Origin: Panopea generosa
Lineage: Eukaryota; Mollusca; Bivalvia; Adapedonta; Hiatellidae
Reading direction: 5' to 3'
Length of the DNA stretch: 64,000 nucleotides
NCBI GenBank assembly: GCA_029582155.1
Contig: CM055903.1
Location: forward strand, 45,213,769-45,277,768
Shown here one piece after another: positions 34,101-44,100 of the stretch. Position 1 is the stretch's first letter. The number at the start of each line of letters is the position of its first letter. The notes under the pieces were generated by a model. The model was not told the DNA's origin, searched no databases, and saw only the letters and a program-made list of their open reading frames with translations. The position numbers and the translations under genes were made by a program.

Positions 34101-34649
34101 TACAGCTTAACCAAGTATCTAACAGACTATTCAAAAACCGGAGAATTCCCTTCTCAAAATATATGGAAAAAATCGATAAAAATCGCAATCCATAAAACGG
34201 TAGAGTTTGACTGGAGAAACAGACTCTTATGCGACGCTACCTTAAGCCAATTTTTGCTTGTTCATTCAAAATACGAACCATGTACTCTGTGGAAATTTAG
34301 TCAAGAATTTAAAATATGCAAAATACAATGCTCTACAGCATTCATACTGTTTTCTAAATTCTTTTCTAAAAAATATGAAGAAATATGTAAAACTTGTAAC
34401 CTAGCAACTGAAAATATTGCACTTCATATAATTTTGTTTTGCAATCATAAAGACTATATACGGTCTAAGTTATGGGTTAACCTGTCACGATTGTTGGGCC
34501 CGGAAAATTATGCAAAATTGTGTGCTTATACACCGGAATTACAACTACTCGAAATGTTCAGTGGGTTTGTCTCCTTTAACATAGATGATAAAACTAGGGT
34601 GCAATGCTTCAAAACTTTCTTGAAGACGGTCCACAATATTATGACATAA
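31195..34649 (+). pseudogene. LINE ORF2: endonuclease and reverse transcriptase, frameshifted near the C-terminus
   Basis: Intact from ATG 31195 to a stop at 34021 (942 codons). Residues 1-235 form the APE-like endonuclease: NIATWNATGI, ISEHWL, IGDYNTE, DHIFVQ and STHRPI (usually SDH). The reverse transcriptase follows: NSYRAISLCSCILKLYEKIL, then FLDAKQAFDRAW near residue 639 with the first catalytic Asp. Next come QGTRKGQCLSPYLYLVFINH and SADDMVVIS near residue 739, carrying the Asp pair where Tyr or Phe normally precedes ADD. Two frame changes (near 34015-34021 and 34059-34080) separate the rest. The rest resumes with an open frame to 34649 containing CKTCNLATENIALHIILFC, a C-x2-C-x9-H-x4-C zinc-knuckle-like motif. 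Probably inactive as assembled. Confidence 0.87.
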
Positions 34650-34825
34650 TATGTATTAATTTCCTAGGATACAAGAGGATATAGAATGAAAATGAAATCA
34701 TGTAAACATAAATTGTTGCAAGGGTGCTGTAATTAACATATTCATTATTTGATATATATCTATATAATTATTGCATATGTGTTTTTACATGTATGTGTAT
34801 GTATTTGTGTGTATATACATTTATA

Positions 34826-34830
<5 letters not shown>

Positions 34831-34869
<39 letters not shown>

Positions 34870-34924
34870 CGCGTGTCTGTCTGTCTGTCTGTCTGTCTGT
34901 ATGTCTGTCTGTCTGTCTGTCTGT

Positions 34925-34959
<35 letters not shown>
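34831..34959 (+). repeat. Compound microsatellite in LINE 3' region
   Basis: (TG)15 at 34831-34860, then (GC)7, then (CTGT) about 13 with one TATG interruption, then (GGCT) about 8 to 34959. The overlapping frames here are low-complexity artefacts. Confidence 0.95.
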
Positions 34960-35440
34960 TCTGTGTGTCCGTGCGATCATGTGTGCGTGCGAACGAGAGA
35001 CTTGTGAGCTCATCTTAGTTGTCTTGATGTTTCGTTTCGATTAAGGCTGTCTAATATGATGTGCTTAGTATGTATTATCAATGTGAATTTTAATAAACAA
35101 TAAGACATGTAAATATGTTTCTCTAACAATATATAACTATGACTATTATCCTTATCATATATGTAAGTCAAATATGTTTGTGTTGTTGTTGTCATTAATG
35201 TAAATAGCTATCGTACAATCATTTCTTACCTGCTTCATTTTTCATATGGTCCTTAACTAGTTCTATATATGAAATCAACATGTTGAAATGAAAATACTGA
35301 TTGTTAGACAATATTGATATTGTAACTACATGTATTTATAAATCTTTTCAAATAATTGCCACTATATCATGTTTGCATAATATGTATTATCTCTTCATAT
35401 ATGGAGGAAATAAAGATTATATATATATATATATATATAA

Positions 35441-36437
35441 GTCACGGCTCTCTTGGCACACGTTCTACTTACTTGCTTATACTTTCGTTTATTTCCCAGA
35501 GATCATTTGGGGGGATTTACCGCCATACACCAGGATATTCATGCAGAATCAGCGTAGTTGCTGCAGACGACAAAATACATAATACAATAGAGATAATAGT
35601 GAATATTTCCTTGTAATTAAAGAGCAGCCGCGGTACAATGTTAACACGTTTATAGCACGTAGATGCGGATGTACTTGATAAATGCGTAGGACAAACTTGA
35701 CAAGACATGTTTACTTCATCGCATTGTTAGACCTTTCCCAGCAGTCTATATAGATGGCATGGATAAATATTACAGTATACAAACACACTGTTTCATAACC
35801 ATTCAAACGATATACATTTATACCATGACAGTATTTAGTATATACATGTAAATAAAGAGCCAATCGCCTACTCTAGATTTTACCACATGACCTTACAATA
35901 ATTAGAAGCTTATATTTTATATTGTACAATTCGAAATTTAAGATGGCGATTTAAATAAAACGAATACACTTAATAGAAATTTCAATGATACAAACGAATA
36001 ACCGACAACATGTCGCGCATTTATATGCGGATGAAATTTCTTGTTTAAGGACATTATTTATCGTGAATATTGATATATCTACCATGTCGGTACCAGCACG
36101 TTTAATTATGTTTACTTTCAGGTTTCCTCAACTTACCAGAGTCATTAAATTCAATACGATTTCCTTTACTTATTGGAGTGATAGAGTTCGTTCTATACGG
36201 TCGTCAGTTTGCGTTGTCAGGAAATCAACTTAATTAATAATCGATGTCCGAGTGGTCTAAGGCTCCGTCTCAAAGTCACTTACCTCACACGCTTAGGTTG
36301 TAGGTTCGAGTCAAAAACTTTTTTGTGAGTAAGTTATTTGCGGAAGGACAGAGGTTGTATTCAAATTCATTCTGAGGTCTTCCTCCATCAAGAAAACTGG
36401 AAATGCCATATACAAACTAAAATGTGTAGATTTTGGC
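35441..36437 (+). repeat. Right 997-bp direct repeat flanking the LINE
   Basis: Same sequence as 28731-29727 apart from two substitutions. It begins directly after the LINE's (AT)n tail, with the same first base ('gtcacggctc'). Confidence 0.97.
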
Positions 36438-36455
36438 GGTAAACCCCTTTCTAAA
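36241..36455 (+). mobile_element. SINE family C, complete including 3' end
   Basis: Same head and body as 29531-29727, but it continues past 36437 as 'ggcggtaaacccctttctaaaaa'. This matches the natural SINE end seen at 9561-9576 (ggcgttaaaccc plus A-run). It therefore looks like the empty, uninterrupted form of the site that the LINE occupies at 29727. Confidence 0.78.
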
Positions 36456-36758
36456 AATATAATAATCAACATATCAACTCACCATCCTCCGGGCAATGCG
36501 TGAGCACCTGGTATGCGCCGATCCTTCGGACAATGGTAGCATCTAGATGTCGGCTACCCAGTAGGAAGCGGTGCCACGGCTTATATGGATATGTAGTGGA
36601 GGGTTTATTTATATTTGTACATCTCCCCTGATATTAAGATCGTCTAAGCACAACAAAGTATGCCAGCTGGCCTGTGTGATCACGTGTTTCAACGACCATG
36701 CTGGTTATTGTGCTTGGGAGAAAGACTACCAGAGGTTGCCCACTGCACGGAGGATAAA
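36456..36758. other. No gene seen
   Basis: GC-richer than its surroundings but without a domain, tRNA or repeat that I recognise. Confidence 0.4.
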
Positions 36759-36759
36759 A

Positions 36760-37215
36760 TCTTAAGCATCTGTTCTTGTATCGTAAGAAGGATTACCTTA
36801 CACATCGTACCAAGAAACCCCTGGTCGAGTCTTTGAATCAATGTCACTACGACTATGCTCGATATGGTATTATGATCTGACTCAGGTTATAAAAAATTAA
36901 CTACAGATAACTCAGAATAAATTGCTAAGATTTGTACTAGACATGGATCCTAGAGTACATATTGAATCGGAACAGTTTCAGTCTATTTACTGGTTACCAA
37001 TTAACACACGTGTTCATCAGATTGTCTGTTGTTATGTTTAAAAAAACGGGTCAGCCCCTGGTTATATGGGAGAACACATTACTCCACAGAACGCTATTCA
37101 TTCTCACAGGACAACATAAAGTCACACGGGTGCTTATGCTGATTCTAGCGTTAAAAGGTTCGGATCTAAGTCCTTCTACTACAGATGGTAACATATTTAT
37201 AGGCTACTATTAATT
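36760..37215 (+). mobile_element. LINE fragment (reverse-transcriptase C-terminal region)
   Basis: Broken frames give FLYRKKDYLTHRTKKPL, then NKLLRFVLDMDPRVHIESEQ, FQSIYWLPINTRVHQIVCCY and MGEHITPQN. This is the run that follows the reverse-transcriptase domain in CR1/RTE-like elements ('FLYRKK...QNK..RF......H......WLP...RV.Q'). Stops and frame changes show it is dead. It lacks both the catalytic domain and a clear 3' end. Confidence 0.65.
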
Positions 37216-37284
37216 TCACAGCTCTATCATCGGGTGACTGTAGCTGTATGCAATGTTTCATAATATGTTTGTCGTTTATGTTAA

Positions 37285-37570
37285 GTCTGTCTGTCTGTCT
37301 GTCTGCCTGCCTGCCTGCCTGCCGGCCTGCCTGTCGTTTGTCTATCTGTCTGTCTGTTTGTCTGTCTATCTGTCTGTCGGTCGGTCTGTCCTGTCGGTCT
37401 GCCTGTCTGCCTGCCTGCCTGCCTGCCTGCCTGCTTTGCCTGCCTGCCTGCCTGCCTGTCTGCCAACATACTTACCTACCTACAAACCTATCTACCTACC
37501 TTCCTGCCTGTCTGCCTGCCTGCCTACCTGCCTACCCACATACTTGTACCTTCCTACCTACAAACATACT
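37285..37570 (+). repeat. CTGT/CTGC/CTAC tetranucleotide microsatellite
   Basis: About 285 bp of impure 4-bp units that grade from CTGT to CTGC to CTAC. The Cys/Leu/Pro-rich and Gln/Arg/Thr-rich frames on both strands are artefacts. Confidence 0.95.
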
Positions 37571-38005
37571 GCCAAGTAATGGTTTGTTATTGGGAGTCGG
37601 GTTTGTTTTTTTATAGTTTTTTTTTGTTTTGTTGTGTTTGTGTACTTATGATATTCAATATTTGTATTACATCCAATAAAGCGCGTGTTTTAGTAAAACG
37701 CAATACTTCTATCTCAACAAGGAATCAACATAATTGTATAATGTTTCTTTTTGCGTTTGTAACCGCAGGCAAGTGGCCAACACTTCTAAGTATTTTCGGT
37801 AATTTATTTTTTATTCCTGGTCACGTGATACCTATTTGTCGTCTGCTTGGTCATTTGAAAACAACCAGACAGCGGAGAAGGAATACTCGGAGTATATGTA
37901 GCTGAAGTGTTGCGTGGAATTTTGTTTATTAAAACATTTGCTAGTTCACCAGCGTCAGTTAATATTACCAGTGTTTTATCAGCTTAAGTGTTGGATGACA
38001 TCAAA
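37571..38005 (+). other. Putative 5' flank and 5' UTR of the VWDE-like gene
   Basis: Lies directly upstream of the signal-peptide ATG. No TATA box or start-site element can be assigned with confidence. The bases before the ATG ('gacatcaaaatg') are a reasonable eukaryotic start context. Confidence 0.35.
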
Positions 38006-38105
38006 ATGCATTGCATGAAGACACATGCGTTTATTTATATACTGGTGATTTGTCTAGTATTAGATGAAGTGTATACATTGGATCATCCACCATCCACACT
38101 GGGCA
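38006..38105 (+). CDS. VWDE-like exon 1 (signal peptide)
   Basis: The ATG at 38006 opens MHCMKTHAFIYILVICLVLD and then EVYTLDHPPSTLG, a typical secretory signal with hydrophobic core AFIYILVICLVL. The donor 'gtaagt' leaves one base (phase 1), which pairs with the phase of exon 2. Confidence 0.62.
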
Positions 38106-41100
38106 GTAAGTGGTTATGTTTAGATTTATAATTCCATACGTATGAGCATGAATATTTATATATATTTTATATTATTATCATTTTTGAGATGAAATTTCAT
38201 GTCAATTAAATTCCGATTAACAAATACAATCATGGATATTTTATTAGTACAAATTATAGATTATAGATAATTTATTCTTAATGCGTTAGCATGTCAATAA
38301 GTGACCTATGACTTATAGTTTATACATTTTTTAACCAATGACAAACTAGGGATTTTCAAAACTACTTATTAAATACCTCTTAACGATTAAGTCACTTTGG
38401 GTCAATTGAGTGCAGTTTGTAAATATTATGACAATAATTTGATATTTTTTTTGAAAATACCTCGCTTGTCATTTGTTAAATAATGTTTGAATTCATACTG
38501 TGTGTCCAAAGTGTTCGTAGACATATTTTTTAAAAACAATCAAACGCAGTTATTAAGATGATACATTGCCGGACTCAGACATCTTTTTTCTTTAAATAGG
38601 CAATAAATTATCAAAATACAATTAAACTGAATGAGTTTATACATAAAAATACATACAACGACTAATCACCTAGCGGCACACGTCATGGCTTAACTTTCAG
38701 TATGTCTTAAAGATTCTCAAAGTAATATCCACCGTTTTTTATGTTATGATTTGTGGATTTGTAGATTTATTTCCAAAATGTTGAGTCTCATCAAACTTTC
38801 TTGAATGTTTTACTTCATGGTGATGAGATCATTCTTTCTTTTTTTTTTTTTTACTGCAAGATATCCCATCCAAAGTGCGTTTATTTCTGCCTGTAATTCT
38901 TTATACAACTTAAAATAACTGCTTCTTAAGAAAGTGTCACAATATTGTTGATATGAAACATGTTGCTAACTATTGTATTCATGTTCTATCATTCATCCAT
39001 ATTTTATTAATCAAATCAAAATAGAACAGTTGAGATAAAAAAATTCGTATCAGCTGTCCTTGTCCGGACGTATTGATATATACGAGGGGTTATCCAGAAG
39101 TTCGTGGACAAATTTAATAAAATCTATATTTATGCAAGTACATAGCTATATTTTTCACAACTTAAGTATTGGTGTATTTGTCATCGGTGTACGGTGTTTT
39201 AGAATATTTCTTATGCCAGTAATTATGTTATGGTATCCATAGCAACATACATATAAGATAAGTTGAACAATTCTGGAGATAAATATGTGAATAATAACAA
39301 TCATATTCCCGTAACACTCGCTTATCATATATTATTGAGGACACGGCATCAATGTCTGCATGACAATGTCATTCCAGCATTAAATAAACTTCTATTGAAA
39401 ATGTAGATGCATTCATATGCAAAACGTACTTCTGATGAAAAGGTGAAACAACGAGCAGTAATACAGTTTATGTCAATATTAGCAAAACACTGATTCAGAC
39501 GATAGCTATGCATAGTAAAGCTCCTAGAAAGTTATTTGTAGTGCATTTTGTAGTCAACAGATGACACAAACGGTACAGTGAGGAACGAGAAACAATAATG
39601 GATGAAAACATATGTGGTCGCCCTGTGTCAAAATCGCGTCAATGTCACGTTAACGTGGTAAAAACTGCCTCAATAAGGATTGCCGTAATACAATTCATGA
39701 ACGATGCTGCGAACTAAGTTTAGGTTACAATACAGTGCACACGATAATTAAGCAAAAATAGCATACATTTAAGTGCTCGCTGGGTTCCCCAGTTGCTAAG
39801 CGAGTAACAATGGAGCAACGAGTAAGAGTAGGAAAATTACTTGTAAAATAAATTGACGTCGCAACGACGTAACGTAAATCTGGCCTGCGGCAGATAGGCG
39901 TACATGACATGTTTGAAATACATGTTTCTGTTTTATTTGAATATATATTTTCTTCATACTTTGCATACAGTTTGCAGACAGATTAAATATAATACATGTA
40001 AAACTCCAAATAAATCAGACATGTCATGTTCATATTATGAGATTTGTCCACGAACTTCTTGATAACCCCTCGAATAAGACTCGTTATTTACAAAAAGAAT
40101 CACGTGAAAAGACATGATTTAATGAATTCAGTAACAGTCATGAATTGTTAAAAATCACACAAAAATCACCGATATCTGACTTACTGAATTGAGTTGGTCT
40201 TATAACTGCAACAGTGTATGAAGTTTTAATCCAATACATGCAGTGGTTGCTGAGATTTAAACTTCAACTATAAGTTTTAAGTAATACACGTGCCGTAATT
40301 TGTATTATATCTTCGAAAGAATTATCTTACTTAGTTACAGTAGTAGCTTAGATGAATGAGAATGAATGAATGAATGAATGAATGAATGAATGAATGGTGT
40401 TTTACGACACATCGACATGAGATGAATGAGAAGTACTGGGCGAAGTTTCAATCAAATGCATAATGAAGTCACTTAGTGGTTGATGATATATGGGCTTGAT
40501 GGTACTTGCATGTAAAACTTAGGGAATACATCAGATTTCTTTCAAAACTTTAAAATTGGTTAAATAAAATTCTCCAGATATAGCATGCCTATATATGCTA
40601 ACTGTCCCCGTAGTTCTAAAAGGATATCTATTTAAACATTCGAAAATAATACATGTATGTTGAAAAGGGATTTCTTAACATTGGCTACACGCCAGGGTTA
40701 GACTTATCAAATGAGTGATGTCATTTTGATTGCAATATTTGATCCGCCATACAGGTGCAAACGGAGTAAAAAAATAAAAATTGTTTTATCTTAGAAAGAG
40801 TCTGGATGACGTTGCAAAGGTCGTCAAGTATAAACATAAAACTGAGGTATGATAAAATTAAGCTATGATTATTACATAATGCTTGTCTGTTACAAATAAA
40901 TTAGCAAAATAATTCAACAACAATGTTTATTTTCATTATCAACAGTGTTTATTTTTTTGAAAATAACAAAGTGAATGAAGAGCTCCTATTGCCTTAATAT
41001 TATTTAAGTAAGCATTAAGTTACATTTATCTTTCAAACTTTAACATTTCGTTGAAAATGCATTAACCATTGCTGACAAATAACCCGATAAGTGTGCTAAT

Positions 41101-44100
41101 ACATAACTTCAGGCACACCGTGTACGTATAGTAACTTTAAATACTACAATTGCATGACTAGAATAATATTATTGGGCAAGAAATATTAAATAATTTAAAA
41201 ATCACCTGAAATGATTCCAGCTAAAATTTAAAATTTAGTGTTACCTATAGTTGAGATGATCTTATCAACGTTTCACATATGCTATATATGCACTACCTTC
41301 AAACCATATGGCAATATATCAGTTCTTGTCTTTATGAGTTTCCTAGATGATTTTGAACACACATTTGAAGCTTTTTTCATGTTCAATGAAAGGTTGATGA
41401 AATGCGTACCAATTCAAAACATTTAACACATTATTCAAAAGTGCCATAATTCTATCATAATGCAACCTAGAGTTATGGTTCTTGTGTCTGTGCGTTCTGT
41501 TGATGATGCTGAACACATATGTTAAGTTTCATTTAAATCCAATAAATGGTTGCCTGATATGAAGTATCTCCCATTTTACGCCTTAACCAGATTAAGGAGT
41601 TAAACATAGAAATATATATTTATATGAATTAAAGATACGAAAGGACATAACTCTCCTCAAACTGGTCAGAAAGTTCTCTCCTGGGTCCCAATAAACGTGT
41701 GTTTCTTTATTTGAACAAACTTGAAACGCCTACTCATCTACACCAAATATGAACAATTTTGGAAATAAAAGATATTTAGAAATTCACATTTTCACCGTGG
41801 GAATAGTATTACGATCGATGATTTTCCGTAACTTCAGGTTAGAAAAATGTTTATATCCTAATACTGAACCGATTTGCTTGTGACCAAGTGCAGATACTCC
41901 GCCTAATTGAATCAATTCTAACAGTGTGATCCGATTCCTTGAGATCTGCATAGTATGGAAGGAGAATGAATGAAAAGTGTTGTTTCACCGCAACTAATGG
42001 TGAGTTTATTGATTGATACATTTAGTTCTAAGTTCTAATAGATAACCGTCATTGCTTAGTGTTTCATTTTAAAATTTTGTTATAAAGAAAGCAAAAAATC
42101 GTTGTAAAGCTAACTGATATGGTGTACACCGAATATGCAGTAGAACGATACCGCGGGTCGTATTCACCAACCGTTCTTGAAAATTTTCTTAGACTTGAGC
42201 TTGAAAATTCAAATTTCAACCTGAGATATCTAATTTCCCATGACAGATAGAATAAATTTGAGAGTTTATTTGACTATATGTTAGGTGTCCCAATGTGCTT
42301 GCAAATTTTGACCTCAAACAATGGTCTCTAAGTGTGTTTTTCAAATTTCATTCTTGAGTTCAAGTCTTAGAATATTCTTACGAATGGTTGGTGAATACCA
42401 CCCCAGGCTTGTTATTATAAAGCGGTATAAGCGACAAAAGACGCTTACGAACATTTCTTGAAGTTTTATACATGTTTTATAACTCTTATCAAATTTTGAA
42501 TTATAAAATATGTACAGATATAATAAAAACCATAGCCGTAGCCCATGTATTTAATGAGAACATCAGTGACTAGAAATATTAATATAATTGATTATTGTCA
42601 TATTTAACTTGGGGACGAAATCATAACGGTATTAACTGGCCATTATACGTAAGAAATAACACAATAACAGGCAAATATATTTACTTAGCTTTTGTAGTAT
42701 CTTCCAGCACTGACTTTAAGAGGGCAGATACTGTTGTTAATGCAAATCCGTGCTTATATTCAATGTGTGTGCGTGATGACAATTAACATAATAAAGAAGG
42801 CCTATATCTGAAAAGTATTTTTTTTTTTTAATAAACCAAAACTTATACATGGTACTTACACCAATACTATAGACCTGTACTTATTTGTAAATCTTACTTG
42901 TAAAGCTTACTTGCAACGCTTACTTATAAAGCTTATTTGTAAAGCTTAATTGTAAATATTACTTGTAAAGCTTATTTGTAAAGCTTACTTATAAAGCTTA
43001 CTTGTAAAGTTTATTGTAAAGCTTAGTTGTAAAGCTAACTTGTAAAGCTTACTTGCAACACTAACTTATAAAGCTTATTTGTAAAGCTAACTTGTAAATA
43101 TTACTTGTAAAGCTTATTTGTAAAGCTTACTTATAAAGCTTACTTGTAAAGTTTATTTGTAAAGCTTATTTGTAAAGCTTACTTGTAAAACTTACTTGAA
43201 AAGCTTACTTGTAAAGTTTATTTGTAAAGCTTACTTGTAAAGCTTACTTGTAAAGGTTACCTATTAAGCTCAATTCCGTACCCATGTAATTATTAGTTCC
43301 GAATGAATAACTTTAAATAATATTTATAATTGAACGGTTGCTGCAAAATCGATATAGATCAGCAGTGTGCTTATAGTTTGGTAATTTAACACATCCTAAA
43401 TGAAAGCAACAGTATTTTAAGAATAGGGAAAAAAGTAGTTGTAGTTAAAGTAGTAATCTGCACATGGTCCATAAGCGTATCCGAAATATTGTGTTAGGGT
43501 TTCATAAAGTATATGCTAAGTATTCCTTCCGATTGTTTGAATAAAGATCGAACAAATGTTCTTTGTTTGTGTGACCAGGGCTTGTTTTTGGCCACATTAG
43601 GTATTTTAAATTAAGTTGAGAGCCTCCTGGTCACAAGTACTCTGGCGTGTGTAAAAAGATCTATAGTCCGTTTCAATTGTTTGTGTTGTGGTGTCAGTGT
43701 ATCTGTTTGTATACATGTATATTTTGCACGAAGTAATTGAGTGAATGAGTGAGCGATGAGTGAGCGATTTTATTGCATGATTGGTAAATATTGCATGATG
43801 GGTAAATTAACAATTTCCAATTCCCGCCAAACTAACTATCTAGGCACTTTCCTTCTGACAGTTGAACGATAAGGACATATAGAAAATCTTCACTTCACAG
43901 ATTTTCTAATATAAATATTTGTCTTGTTTCGCTACTTACTAAATAAGTCTGGTAAGCAATTATTTGTAATTTCATTCTCATTTAAAATCGTATTTGTATT
44001 ATGTAAAATGTGTGAATTATGTATCGCGTGAAATTGTTTGAAGTTTGTCGTAATCGTTGTTTTCATGTCTTGTAATTTTTGTATCGTACTGTGTCGTTGC

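Larger units (their letters stand above)
29728..35440 (+). mobile_element. Non-LTR retrotransposon (two-ORF APE-type LINE), near full length
   Basis: About 5.7 kb: ORF1 (29783-31180), ORF2 (31195 to about 34649, broken near its end), a ~0.8-kb 3' region with a compound microsatellite, and a terminal 'aaataaagat' with (AT)n. ORF2 carries an exonuclease/endonuclease/phosphatase-fold endonuclease and a reverse transcriptase. This places it among APE-type LINEs (CR1/L2/I-like breadth; the clade was not resolved). It is flanked on both sides by a 997-bp direct repeat, which is unusual for this class. Confidence 0.9.

Noticed and set aside
34749..35044. Overlapping Cys/Val/Leu-rich and Thr/His/Gln-rich frames on both strands
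   Set aside because: They are translations of the TG/GC/CTGT/GGCT microsatellite and have no start context or domain.
34738..35440. Exact AT tract as telomeric or CRISPR-like repeat
   Set aside because: Simple (AT)n tail of a LINE; no spacer structure. No CRISPR array exists anywhere in the window.
28731..36437. LTR retrotransposon interpretation
   Set aside because: No gag, protease, RNase H or integrase, the repeats lack TG...CA ends, and the ORFs are clearly APE-endonuclease LINE type.
37248..37616. 108-122 codon Cys/Leu/Pro-rich frames
   Set aside because: By-product of the CTGT/CTGC repeat.
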